Assembly (NCBI GenBank): GCA_036937835.1
Contig: CM072876.1
Location: 3,777,001-3,841,000 of the forward strand
Direction of reading: 5' to 3'
DNA from: Pampus argenteus
Lineage: Eukaryota > Chordata > Actinopteri > Scombriformes > Stromateidae
DNA: 64,000 nucleotides
Shown one piece after another: positions 47,400-58,612 of the stretch. The notes beneath the pieces were generated by a model. The model saw nothing but the letters and a program-made list of their open reading frames with translations. It made no database searches and was not told the DNA's origin. How positions within the stretch are numbered: position 1 is the first letter of the stretch; every line of letters starts with the position of its first letter. The position numbers and the translations under genes are program-made.

Positions 47400-49036
47400 G
47401 CTAAAAATACAACAGTATGACCTATTTGTGCAAACTTAAACATCTTCTCTGAGCTAAGTAAGACGTTGTAAACAAGCGATAAGTAAATAACATTTGCATA
47501 TGTTTTGTCACTAAGATTATGTTTAATAATTATAATAATATATCCTGTTTTTTTCCCCCAATTGTCTATTGTGAATTGTGAATTTATTTTGTCCCTAAAA
47601 CCCAACCCAGCCCCTGTAAAAACACGATTAGACAATCACTGGGGTGTATCTATTAAAGCCAAATGTGTAGAGGGACCAATGGGTGGAGATCAATTGGATA
47701 ATTCGAGGGCAAACCCAGTTAAATATCTCAGAGTTGTTTTTTTTGTTTTTTTTAAGGAGTTGGAAAATGAGAGCACCCTTAAAAAGCCGAAAATAGATGA
47801 TATTACACTGGATGTCAGCAAATGTCAGTTCTTTGAGTGCAATGTGGGCCCAAAGCTATTTTGAACTTTTCTTCAGTCGAGCTGAAAAAGACAGACAGAC
47901 GTTTAACTCCTTGTAGCATGCTCTTAAACGCCAAATATTAGGATTATAAATAAGAGTTAAAAAAAACATTTCATTTCTGTGTCATGACTGTGCAGTTCCT
48001 GATTTTCATACTAAATACTGTATGAGAAGTGGAAAAGCGGGAACGCTGTTTGTCAGAGGGATTCGTTTTAACATAAACAAGGAAAATCGTGAGAGTGAGA
48101 AGCTGCTCGCAAATGATTTTGGCCGCTGGCTAAAGAATAAAGGTTAACCGGACCAATCAAATGCATAGCAGTCAGGAGGAGCAGTGGGGTTATGAAAGCT
48201 GGCCAGAGAGAGAAAATCTCTCAGGATCATAGGATTTGATACTGATCCAGGTATGAAGATGCCAAACTATCAGAACACAGTGCTTCAAACAGCTTTTAAA
48301 CATAAGGAGAAAAACCACTGTTAAAAACTCCCCAACAGCTCATGGAAGAAATGACTCATTGCGGCGGTGCTATTTATCATCTCTTTCACTTAATTACATG
48401 CTTTTTTACTATTGTCAAACAGCAGACATCTACTCCTGAAAAATACTCTTTTTTACTAACAGTGAAAAAAAATACATACATATATATATTGTAAATGTTA
48501 TTTCCTAACATATTCTCATCATAAATTTGAATACCATGTTCATAAAACCCCTATATCTCCCAACAGTTCCCACAACCTCCATCACGGCTCTGGTATCTTC
48601 TCTGCAGTTTATTACTTCCAGATGCTGTAAAACTCTGCAGCCTTGTTGTCACCCAAGGTGACGATTAAAATCACACAACAGCTCCGTTTTGGCTGTGACA
48701 GACAGTCAGAGCTCACAGACAGTCATAAACAGCCTCTTATCAGGGCTCGTTATTGACAGCCTCATTTAACGAGCTTCAGCTGCTTCTCCATTTCATATCC
48801 ATGTTTTCATAGATAATGCCGTGCGCATGCTGGGGTTTTTTTTTTTTTTTTTTCCTCCCGCTGTTTGACAAATGACATGTTTGTTTTTGCATTTACAATC
48901 TATGAATAAGAGCATTGGAACTCATACTGAGCGCTGCGTGTGTGGTTAGAGGAGGGCGGTTTCTGCTTGCATATGTGCATGGGGGTGAGTGCTCGAGAGC
49001 GTTTCTCTACAGGAGACATGTGCAAATGTGTATCTA
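47400..49036. other. Non-coding stretch
   Basis: 48560-48800 is unique and repeat-free with 'cacccaaggtgac' and 'cttatcaggg' words and could be regulatory. T18 occurs at 48836-48853. A 119-codon frame at 47505-47864 has no recognised domain. Confidence 0.5.
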
Positions 49037-49040
49037 TATA

Positions 49041-49071
<31 letters not shown>

Positions 49072-49079
49072 TTATATAT
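49037..49079. repeat. Compound (TG)n(TA)n microsatellite
   Basis: TG units pass directly into TA units. Confidence 0.95.
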
Positions 49080-49081
49080 AT

Positions 49082-49330
49082 GGCATTCTGTTTCCTGTCA
49101 GGCTCTGCGGCTCCATGGAAGTCCATCAGCCAGGCAGTCAGGCTGTGCTTTGGGCTTATTGAATGTTGGTTCAGGCCTGCAGGGAGGGAGCATTTTGGCT
49201 TCCTTAATCACAGCACAAATGCCTTTATTCATCTTCAGAACAGTGCAATTAATTTCCGTGCCAGTGTCAGAACCTTTGGGGAAATCTGACCTGTTATTGC
49301 CTCTCTGAGCCGTGCATGTTCTTTCTCTCA
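49082..49330. promoter_or_regulatory. Candidate conserved non-coding block
   Basis: About 250 bp of repeat-free, even-composition sequence after the microsatellite. Cores include 'ccttaatcacagc' near 49202 and CAATTAATTT near 49246. A 126-codon minus-strand frame covers it but shows no domain. Conservation is inferred. Confidence 0.3.
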
Positions 49331-50559
49331 CTTTAGGTGCCAGACAGGCATTCAGAAGTAATTTCAAGGCTAATATTGTATTCACATTCACAGCTCTGCT
49401 AAAGTTTCTTTGTGTATATGTACAACACAGCGTGTGTCCGCCTCTCTCTAACCTTGTCTGTATCCAAGTCTGCAACATACATATTTAAAAACTTAAATTT
49501 TTAAAATAGTAAAAAAAAAAAATCCTAATACATGTGGGCACAGAACATACCCAAACAAAGGTAAATAGTGCATTTGTTGGGGACTATTTTCAGTCGTGGA
49601 TTAATACACATTTGTTGCACTATTTTTTCACAGCAGTAACGTATGTGGGACTGACTCGGGGTAATGAAGGAACATGTCATCCAGTGCAATGATGCAGCTA
49701 AACTGATCATTAGACGATTTTATACAGCACTGCTACTAATGAACTGTGTCTATATTGTTGAAACATGCTAATAAATCAATAAGTAGGTTGTATATTGAGA
49801 TCAATTTATCTAATAACTGGTTTCTAAATGTGTTCAGCATCCTAAACATTTGTATATATCCACATTTGCCGTTGATTAACACAATATGTAAAATGCGATG
49901 TTGGCAAACACCACAATACATGTTGTACATGGCTTAAATATACAAATAAGCATCATCTGGAGCCTCATAATAAATTGTAAACTCGTGTTTTCAATGTCTA
50001 ATGCAGCACATGTGCTATAAATTAAGGAAGGAATAAAGTCCACACTTGCTTTTTCTACAAGGAGTCTTTTAGGTTTCTGTGCGACTGCTCGTAGTCTCTC
50101 GAACGAGCGCCAGCCTGTAAAACATCTCCATGTAAACGGCATCATTCTGGATACAATTAAACAAAACTTTTCCAGCGTACAAACTTTTACAAGGTTGTAC
50201 TTGTGATCTTCTGGCCAAGTAGAAGTGATTGTGATACGCAATCTGTGTGCGAGGACCTCCGAGCTGCTGTGCTGTTTCTCAGGGTGAATCATGACATGGA
50301 TTGATTTAAACCTGAGAGAAACCAGATGCAACCACAGCGGTTATGAATAACTGGGAGTATTAGTGGACCCAGATTTCTGTCCATACAGCCTTAATATCTG
50401 CTATAATCATCAGTGCTCTTTATATTAAAGTGGTTCATGAAGGTCATGCAAGGTTATTAAACTTGGAATACGTTATTTTTAGAAGTTGAAATGCTGCGAT
50501 TTATCAATGCCAGAGGACACGGTTAGTGTTAATGGTTAATACAGGGCAGTATGAGCATA
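49331..50559. other. Non-coding stretch, probably partly old repeat
   Basis: 49565-49690 ('ttggggactattttcagtcg', 'ggggtaatgaaggaacatgt') and 49990-50170 read like parts of teleost interspersed repeats, with low certainty. A 151-codon minus-strand frame (49876-50331) starts at TTG and has no recognised domain. Confidence 0.4.
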
Positions 50560-50702
50560 CAACAACAGGCAAGGACAGGTTCACGATCATATAACTGCAA
50601 CGGACGCAGTTTGATTCCAGTCAGGGACCTTTGTTGCACGTCATACCCATCTCTCTGTTTCCAGTCTGACTGTCCAATAAAGACAAAAGTGCCAAAAAAG
50701 AC
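50560..50702 (+). repeat. SINE-like interspersed repeat tail
   Basis: 'gtttgattccagtcaggga', 'cctttgttgcacgtcat', 'ccatctctctgtttcc' and 'ccaataaagacaaaagtgc' in this order match the 3' part of an abundant percomorph SINE-like repeat, as I recall it. The 'gtttgattcc' block would be its tRNA-like B-box. A short A-run ends it. Confidence 0.7.
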
Positions 50703-51586
50703 TCAATTTTCCTCCCGTTCATACCGACCATTAGAAGATCAGAAGGCACTTACTTTAGCCGTTTAAATTCGTAAAATAAAGTAGAAATCTTTCAATGTCC
50801 TTTTAGTGCCAAAGTCCTTGTTACTATACGTCCACCGCAGCTTGACCTCTTCCACTGTTCATACTGCTGTCTTAACACAGACTTTATAACATTTTGAACT
50901 GATCCTTTAAGTTTACACAAATCACAAAAAAAATCACCCACGTTTACGTCATCCTTGCTAACAGTAGACAAAGCCTACACAGCCCACCTTGCACGTACCT
51001 GGAGTCAACAACGAGTCGCAAAAAAAACAGCGAAACCAGAGCAAAATCAAAACTACTTCCTCGAGTTTAATCTGCGATCAAGCAAATACGTGCAAGTGGT
51101 TCAATGCACCTCTACGAATAACACGCAATCGCTAGGCTAACGGTAGCTAACGCGCCCTAATCACAAAAACATGGCTGCTACACCAACAATAATTACCTAA
51201 AACTAACACTGGCATCTTCACTCAACAGTACAGTGCAAACCCAAACCCGAGTATTGTATGTCGCTAGCTAACTAGCTACTATAGCACAAAGCTAATATCA
51301 TCAAGGTAGAGCTGCTAGTTTGAGGAAAACACTTCCTGAATCCCCCAATAGACGACTGAGAAATGAAACATACGACATATATAAGCTGATAATACACCAC
51401 CCAACAATATTTATATTATCTATGAAGCCTCCTGAATTACCGCAGTGTAAATTCAAGCCCATTTCAACATGTTAAATATTTGCAACAGTGTTTGAAGTGC
51501 ATCACTCAGGTCCTTACAGGAGCCAGCAGACGGTTCAGAGAGCCAGCAGGACAAATATCAACAAGCAGGCAGGAAAAAAAAAAGTC
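50703..51586. other. Non-coding stretch with a CpG-richer patch
   Basis: 50940-51150 has about 15 CpG in 210 bp, clearly above its surroundings, and includes 'ctaacggtagctaacgcgcc'. No promoter element or exon can be fixed. The rest is AT-rich. Confidence 0.5.

Positions 51587-51613
<27 letters not shown>
51587..51613. repeat. (TG)n microsatellite
   Basis: About 13 TG units, followed by interrupted 'tgtgtgc' words to 51690. Confidence 0.97.
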
Positions 51614-51617
<4 letters not shown>

Positions 51618-51972
51618 GTTACTGTGGATGTGCACATTTGTGCGAGCATCTGTATGTGTGCACGAGCATGTGTGTGTGCATGCTGTTTATTAATGTGCAC
51701 ACGTGTCTGCCAAACATCTGGCCTCACCTCAGTGTTTGAACATTTACACAGTACACACACGGGTCAAAACAACAACTGTCAAATAAGTCATTGGGAGTGA
51801 TTTTATGAACGTAGCAGCATATGCTCCTGAGAGCTAATCATTATTTACCGTCACGAGTTTCCTCCCGTCGTCTTTTTTTAAAATACTCACTTATGGATGA
51901 CCCCCGTTTGAATCGACTCCCCAAACAGCCTGATATTTACACCGTAATGGAAAGTGTAAATATTAGTTGTTG

Positions 51973-51994
51973 TTTTTTTTTTTTTTTTTTTTTT
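51973..51994 (+). repeat. Poly-T run (T22)
   Basis: Twenty-two thymines, the longest homopolymer in the window. Comparable runs: T20 at 31730-31749, T18 at 48836-48853, T17 at 16906-16922 and T17 at 61509-61525. Confidence 0.95.
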
Positions 51995-51999
51995 GTCCA

Positions 52000-52782
52000 C
52001 TCAATACAAAACGATTTTCTTCAGCATTGAGCACCTGAAGTATATAAAAAGAACATTTCATCTTGCTGCTGTCATGGCACAGATCCCACTCGTTCCCTCA
52101 TCTCGTTCTAATTATGCAGCGCTACGTTTTTTTTTTTATTTTTTTTAAATTGCTCCATAAAATGTGTTTTCATGTAAAAAGTAAGGGCGCAGAACTCAAT
52201 TAGCGCTGGAGCAAAGAGAAAGCATGCTGTTCCTGCTCAATAGAGTCAATTATAACTGGACGTTAGAGGCGTGTGTGTGTGCGTGTGTGTGTGTGTGAGA
52301 GAGTGAAATGAGCCACGTGGGACTCATCTCCACCTGAAACCGACGGAATCGCACAGCCGGTGACCGAGCCGTATTTTCATGGGGCATTAGGAACTGGTAT
52401 TTAATCGCAAGCAGATTCATTGAATTGATTTTGATTTAAATCGACCTGCAAATGTGGCATTTAGTGCTATAGAGATAAAAAGCATAAAAAAAGAGGCTTT
52501 TTTTGTATGCACGTTGTTACAAACTTGCTTTAATTGATTTTTGGCCACTTTTATCGTCTTTAAAAATGCGTTGGACACAGAAAACAACATTAGCATTCAT
52601 TGTGTGTGTTTCTAGCCACCTGGTAAATGTAAGTACAATATTCACTCGCCTCTTCGCTCTACCTTGGACCAACTCCTGAGGGAAATATATGACTGTTTTA
52701 GCAGCTAAATTATCCACCATTCACCAGCTAGTATTTACCTTTGTCTGTCTGTTGTTTGATGCTGGTCAGGTAGTATACAGCG

Positions 52783-52784
<2 letters not shown>
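52000..52784. other. Non-coding stretch
   Basis: Holds interrupted (GT)n(GA)n at 52271-52303. 52145-52260 and 52350-52480 are repeat-free with 'gtcaattataactgg' and 'ttgattttgatttaaatcg' words. No gene is recognised. Confidence 0.5.

Positions 52785-52847
<63 letters not shown>
52785..52847. repeat. (TA)n microsatellite, long
   Basis: About 31 uninterrupted TA units, prone to cruciform formation and slippage. Confidence 0.98.
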
Positions 52848-52850
<3 letters not shown>

Positions 52851-53116
52851 ATTTATTTTGCTGAAAATTGTCTGCTGCAGCTGGAAACAGTTGATTAGAA
52901 GGATGTGAATTGATTAACTGGGGGATGATATGTGTGGCATTGGTTTTTATAATTATATACTACAAGATCTTAATCATAATTTAGTTTGCAGGAGTGGATA
53001 ATGTGAGGAAATAAGGAAACGTATTAGCCAACATTATGTCAGGAAAAGAAAGGAAGTGTGTTTGCTGTAAAAAAAATCTTTCGAGACCCTTTTTCTCCTG
53101 TAGCGATTACTCATTG

Positions 53117-53118
<2 letters not shown>

Positions 53119-53169
<51 letters not shown>
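53119..53169. repeat. (CA)n microsatellite, long
   Basis: About 25 CA units, 270 bp after the (TA)n tract. Confidence 0.98.
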
Positions 53170-53172
<3 letters not shown>

Positions 53173-53274
53173 ACCTTCACCTATAGCCACAGCCAGAAAA
53201 GTTATCGTTAGCCATTCTCAGGCTGTGTGTTGTCAAGGACTGCTTTGGCTATTGATTTCCACTCTTCAATAACT

Positions 53275-53500
53275 AATGTGTTTCCTGACCTTGGCTACAT
53301 ATTAAGAAGAGTTTGGCCCATTTAGAGCAGAGAAGGGGAATGAAGCATCAACAACTGATTTGGCACAAACTGCCTCACAGGAGCGATTAAAGCTCCAGAT
53401 TTCAATGAGCCATTTAGCTCCGTTCTAAGCTTTCGGGGTGAAGTGCTCAATTTAAGATTAATTGTTTTATCTGAGCCAGAGTGCTGGAGATGACTGCAAC
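53275..53500. promoter_or_regulatory. Candidate conserved non-coding block
   Basis: Repeat-free, ending in a T12 run. Cores: 'gcgattaaagctcc' near 53384, GATTAATTG at 53456-53464 and 'ttgttttatc' directly after. The enhancer-like reading is an inference. Confidence 0.28.
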
Positions 53501-53933
53501 TTTTTTTTTTTTACTCTTCCTCACCCTGCAGCGGCGGTGACTACTTCTACTTATGAATTTGTGCACAGAAATATGATCACTATAACAGCGGCCAAATTTC
53601 GATCGTATTATCCAGCAAAAAAAAATTAGCTACTTTCTAAACCTGCCAACATATTTTCCTGATGTGTTATTATAGTTTTTTATTATATTTTATCACATTG
53701 TGCTGTTAAAGATTTAACTTGGATGTATTAATCTCAGCTCTTTTGTATTGAATATAATATAATAATAAAGAAAACAAACGCCTTGAATTTCTTAACTCAC
53801 CCTGAATGAGAGTATCTTTACTGTTTATGTCCGTGAGACAGGAGCGGGTCAGCCGTGTTAATCATGTTCTTTCATTCTTTTTTTTCCATCTTCATTTTGC
53901 ACCTCACTTCTCTCTCTGCCACTCCATTCGCAG
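53501..53933. other. Non-coding stretch
   Basis: AT-rich, with 'gaatataatataataataaag' near 53749. A polypyrimidine tract with a T-run at 53875-53930 ends in CAG at 53933. Confidence 0.5.
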
Positions 53934-54115
53934 GTCAACGGCACTATTGATTTACACCCCTCACCTAATCACTTAGGTAACATTTCCCTGGCGGCTGCTT
54001 TTTTCCTCCCATGATTCATAGCCAAGCAGTGAAATCTCCCAGTTGCCACTAATTAAGCGTAAGGTCAGCCTTTAATCATCACCTGCTTGTGCTGCGTGAG
54101 TGACTGCCCTTGCTC
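53934..54115. promoter_or_regulatory. Candidate conserved non-coding block
   Basis: Contains CTAATTAAGC (54049-54058), a CACCTG E-box (54080-54085), 'cctaatcacttagg' near 53964 and 'atgattcatag' near 54011. No simple repeat. It opens with splice-like signals discussed in the findings. Confidence 0.3.
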
Positions 54116-54309
54116 GCCGTTGGTGGGGGAGGATGGGGGAGGGAGGATGGGGGTAGCAGTTCTGTAATTTCAGTGACTTAAAAGACATCCATTTAGTTAT
54201 TGTAGGGAACGTGAAAAAAAAATGAATGTATCAAGAAAAATCTTTCTTGGGTTTTTTCATGGCTTGATAAATGAAGTTGAGAAGATCCTTTCTTGCTTCT
54301 TACAATGTC

Positions 54310-54341
54310 CACACACACACACACACATACAGACACACACA
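54310..54341. repeat. Interrupted (CA)n
   Basis: CA units with a 'tacag' interruption. Confidence 0.92.
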
Positions 54342-54675
54342 TCTTTATGCATATTATACTGGCTACCAAGGACCAACTCATTCCAACTGACGTTTATGTG
54401 CTATAAGTGCCTCTTTGGTCCTATGTGCCATGATTTAACTGCTTTCGACACAAGCCAAGAAGCCCTTCTCCCCATATACTCCGTCTCACACCCACATCTT
54501 ATGTGTATCCACACATGGAACTGTATAATGAGTGACTGCAGGCAAAAGGTTAACCTTTAGCTGTGTGTGTAAAAAAAAAAAAAAAGAGAGAAAGAGAGTG
54601 AAAGAATGGCCTTTTTTGAGATATTTTCTATTCTCCGAGTGGAAGGTCTCCCTTTGCTTTTCCTGCTCCACAGGG

Positions 54676-54695
54676 AGGTCAGAGGTCAGAGGTGG
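54676..54695 (+). promoter_or_regulatory. Triple nuclear-receptor half-sites (DR1)
   Basis: AGGTCA (54676-54681), G, AGGTCA (54683-54688), G, AGGTGG (54690-54695). The first two form a perfect DR1, the site type bound by RXR heterodimers, HNF4 and COUP-TF. The third half-site has two mismatches. It is followed within 15-30 bp by two ATTGT (SOX-type) cores. Confidence 0.5.
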
Positions 54696-55110
54696 CCACA
54701 GAGCCGATTATTGTTGTTGGGGATTATTGTCACTCTTGCGACTTCCAAAGTGTCTCCAGCACATGTCATTTACTGCAAAATAGAGCTAATTTGCTATACA
54801 TGTATGACATTTCTACAGCTCCCTTTGTTGTTAAGAATCCATGCAGTGTGATATCTCCTTTCAGATGAGTCCATGTGTCATTTTCCATACACCACATTTG
54901 CAATCGCTGCTGTTATTTACATTGTAGCATGCCTGGAAGTCTTTTCTTTGATAGACTGGAGCTAAAATGACAAACCAGGCACTTCGTGGAAGATTCATTT
55001 TCATTACTTTCAAAGCTTTGCATTTGGAGCTGAAGTTGGTGGCAAATCCAGCTGTTTGATCTGAACAGAAAATGTTTGGCTGCAAGCTAGGTCTTGTTCA
55101 AAGTCACATC
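54696..55110. promoter_or_regulatory. Candidate conserved non-coding block
   Basis: Over 400 bp without any simple repeat. SOX-type cores occur at 54710-54715 (ATTGTT), 54726-54730 (ATTGT) and 54823-54829 (CTTTGTT), with 'gagctaatttgc' near 54783 in between. Together with the DR1 cluster upstream this is one of the better enhancer candidates here. Not tested by alignment. Confidence 0.32.
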
Positions 55111-56094
55111 AGCTTATGGAGTTTGGTCACAAATCTTAGCTCACTTCACACGTTACTCTCAAAAGACCAGACATGGAGCTTTATGGAGGGACATTGCACC
55201 AAGCATTTACAGCCACTGGCCATCACAGTCAATTCCTGTAGTGCCAGAACAAAGGGGGGGGGGAAATGGTCCACTAGTGTCTTGGGTGATGTATGCGTGT
55301 GCAGAGGGTAATTGCAACAGGCACACGCAGAGGACTGCAGTGCACAGAGACATCATCCAGCTGAGGAAGGTGGCAGACAGGCAGGCGGGGAAACAGGCGT
55401 GGAAGTGGTCCATCCGCCGGAGAGAAGACTTGTGACGGATGGGCTGCAAGAATGCCAGACGCCCCCTCCAAGAGATTGAAAGCAATTCTCTCAATGCCAA
55501 AGTGGCAGAAACAAATGTCTAAGATAGAGGTTAGGTCGCCTCATTATGAACTCCCAGACACTGATGCTATTCAGGTCATGTCGACTCTCTGGGGGGGTTT
55601 TGGGAAACTTGGCTGACACGGTGGACGGCCAGTTGGAAACCACCATTAACCCGTCGAGACACATCAAACCCTCCCAGTAAAGAAGTCCAGACTCAGGCAG
55701 TATGAAGTACAATGGATGTCTTTCCTGGCAATGGTTGTCGGGGGGGAATATTTTATTAATTTATTTTTTCTTTAAGTAAAAATTCACATTAAAGCAGTGT
55801 TCACGTGTGTTTGTTCTGTGAGGAGTCTAGAAACAGGAAACAGGGATATGACCAGATTTACAAAATAAAATGTTTACCGTTCACTGTAGCTATATACAAA
55901 TGTGTTTCCTTTAGAAAATGCCCCGGGGACACAGTTTATGTAACTAAAGAGTGTAAAATATATTTAAGTGGAATAAATATCACGAATAGTGTCAAAAAAT
56001 GATGCGATGAAAATCATGAGGATTATACCTTTAACAACTATATTAATAAAACATTGGGGGGGAAAATCCGAATTTCAATCTGCTTTTGGTTGAT
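55111..56094. other. Non-coding stretch
   Basis: Contains a G10 run at 55254-55263, shorter G-runs near 55592 and 55740, and unique sequence at 55500-55740. The minus strand at 55455-55470 reads 'ttggagggggcgtctgg', loosely CTCF-like. Open frames of 73-113 codons show no domain and several start at TTG. Confidence 0.5.
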
Positions 56095-56830
56095 TTCTTC
56101 TTTAAAATGACGCAGATTCTCAACCCCAAAGGACAAACCAATTCATTATCCCCCAAAAATGAAAAGTCTGAAATGTACTGCGACCATTTCCAGGTGATCA
56201 TCCCTTCAGCATTTCCATATTGGAAACCTATTTTATCGGATTGATTTCCCTGGGAGACTTGTCAGTTCTCATTCATTTTTCAATTTGCAACTGCATCAGT
56301 GCAGCCACCACCGCCTTTGTTGAATCATAAAAAGCCTGTTTTCTTGGCCACTGCCCTGCATCTCCAAACCACTGCACACCTATGATCTGGCTCCCAAATC
56401 AACTATGTGATATATTGATATAATGCAGAATTGTGACAACTTCACAACAGATAGCAGGCTGTTCAAAAAGGAGGAGGAGGACGGGTCCTCAATTGTTGTC
56501 TCTGACATAATTTTGCTCTTTGTTGATTTAATTACTTGGTGAATACGGGCGTCGTTTAAAAGTCTGTCCCCATTTCTTCCCCTTCTTTCTTGCTCTCAAA
56601 GACCGACAGGCTCTGAACAGCCTTTGTCTTGATGTATTAATTACATGGCACTTCTTCCTCCACCAATGTGAATGCGAGATGGAGGCTGTTTCTTCCTCTC
56701 ATCACAGCGGCAGAAGGTGCAGCAGATTAGGTGTCAGATGATATTTAATGTGAAGAGGACCTGTCTCTTTCCCTGACATCCTCTCCTGGGTGCACTGCTG
56801 CACGGCACCGATACTCCACCGCTCTCAATC
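56095..56830. promoter_or_regulatory. Candidate conserved non-coding blocks
   Basis: Two repeat-poor parts (56100-56400 and 56500-56820). TAATTA cores lie at 56529-56534 and 56638-56643, with 'tatcggattgatttccc' near 56233. A short GGA run lies near 56471. Conservation is inferred. Confidence 0.28.
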
Positions 56831-56863
56831 CAGGTCTCATCAAATGGCACTCAAGTCATCGGC

Positions 56864-56894
<31 letters not shown>

Positions 56895-57120
56895 GAACAT
56901 ATGGCTTGGAGGAAGAACAAAGATTATGGGGGACAGAGAAAGAGGCTGAAGAGAGGAAGAGAAGTCATTAACTGAAAGTGAAAAGAGAGGAAAAGTGAAA
57001 CGGGGAATGGGAGATGTGAAGGGACTGCACGCTGATGTGGCAGGCTGGGAAAAGGCAGAGGGCACGGGATGGGAGGCATAAAGAGAAAAAGATGGAGGGA
57101 GGAAATACAGCTCAGGCTCT
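56864..57120 (+). repeat. (GA)n run passing into a purine-rich tract
   Basis: About 14 GA units (56864-56891), then 230 bp strongly enriched in purines ('gggacagagaaagaggctg', 'gaaaagagaggaaaagtga'). The 121-codon minus-strand frame rich in Ser, Phe and Pro is its translation. Confidence 0.88.
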
Positions 57121-58118
57121 ACAGTAGCTGAACGTTTGTGACGGTGTGGAAGATAAGAGAATGAGAAGAGGATGGCCATGGAAGAGCTGTGAAATACCCT
57201 GAGATGAAAATATCTACCCAAGGAGAGTCAGAGGGGGGAAAAAAGAGCTACGGGTCTCCTCAGATGTGCTCCCTGCATGGGAACGACAGAGGACTGAAGC
57301 TGCAAGAAAGCGTGACAGGATGCAGGCCCGCAGGTCGTGGAATCAATTTAAATGGTATCACTCCACTCCTCCTCTTTCTACTTCTCCTCCTACTCCACCT
57401 CCCTTTTCATCATCCACTCTTTCAGGCTCACAGTCTTTCTCTCTTCCCTGAATACGCCATGGTAGCGAGGAGTATAGCTTTTGCTTTGAACTGCAAATTT
57501 ATAGCTTTTTACGCATCTCAGCGCTCTTTTTCTGCATCAATTATATATTTGAGCAGACATCAGGTTTAGCCACACACACATTGATAAAGTAGGTTGTTGG
57601 TGAGCTTCTGTCTCTCCGACTTATTGGTTGGGGGTTTTTTTGCCTTTTTTCATGCCAGGATTCAGCGTGCTGTTGTTTATTAACGTCACACCACAAGTTT
57701 CATTTAAAGCAATGGATTTGATCCATTCTCTCTAATCATTAATGATGGTATTGGCATTGAAAAAAAAGAAATATAAATCTCAAAAAAACATAAAACAAAT
57801 GCACAAGGACCCACTTGTGAGTGATTAATTAAGTGATTGTAACTCATTCACCTACTGAGAAATATGCTTTGGTTCTTAAGCACGTGTAAATTTAATATTT
57901 TAGCTCACAGCAGGATCACTGCCAATTTCAGTTATACTTTGAGGCTAAAATGTAACATAGCGTGTTAGTCACAGATAAAGCTGAAGAAAAGCTCACTCAT
58001 GTGCTAATATGCTAAATATTAGCATGCAACAACATTAGCGTGAAACTACTCAATAGTGGAAACATATTAATGCTTCAACATGTAAAAAGTTTTCTTACTG
58101 ACTTCATCGTGTCAGCTT
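57121..58118. other. Non-coding stretch
   Basis: 57370-57430 is pyrimidine-rich. 57985-58060 already contains 'gctaatatgctaa' and 'attagcatgcaac' words related to the minisatellite unit that follows. No gene is recognised. Confidence 0.5.
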
Positions 58119-58612
58119 GCTAACATGCTAATAAATGTTAAATTAAATATGTTCTGTAAACCGGTGAACTTAGAAACATGCTAACATGCTAATAAACGTT
58201 AAATTAAATATGTCCTGTAAACTGGTGAACTTAGAAACATGCTAACATGCTAATAAACGTTACATTAAATATGTTCTGTAAACTGGTGAACTTAGAAACA
58301 TGCTAACATGCTAATAAACGTTACATTAAATATGTTCTGTAAACCGGTGAATTTAGAAACATGCTAACATGCTAATAAACGTTACATTAAATATGTTAAA
58401 CCGGTGAATTTAGAAACATGCTAACATGCTAATAAACGTTACATTAAATATGTTAAACCGGTGAACTTAGAAACATGCTAACATGCTAATAAACATTAAA
58501 TTAAATATGTTCTGTGAACTGGTGAACTTAGAAACATGCTAACATGCTAACAAACGTTAAATTAAATATGTTCTGTAAACTGGTGAACTTAGAAACATGC
58601 TAACATGCTAAT
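58119..58612 (+). repeat. 61-bp minisatellite, about 8 units
   Basis: Counting from 'tagaaacatg', unit starts are 58171, 58232, 58293, 58354, 58411, 58468, 58529 and 58590, with a first unit aligned to 58110 that is recognisable from 58119. Periods are 61, 61, 61, 61, 57, 57, 61 and 61. The two adjacent 57-bp units share the same 4-bp deletion ('ctgt'). Each unit holds 'aacatgctaacatgctaat', 'ttaaatatgtt' and 'ggtgaact/attta'. It ends at 58612. The words resemble a common fish 'gctaacatgctaa' repeat. Confidence 0.97.

Noticed and set aside
58119..58612. CRISPR-like array
   Set aside because: The whole 61-bp unit repeats, with no unique spacers, and the DNA is from a eukaryote.
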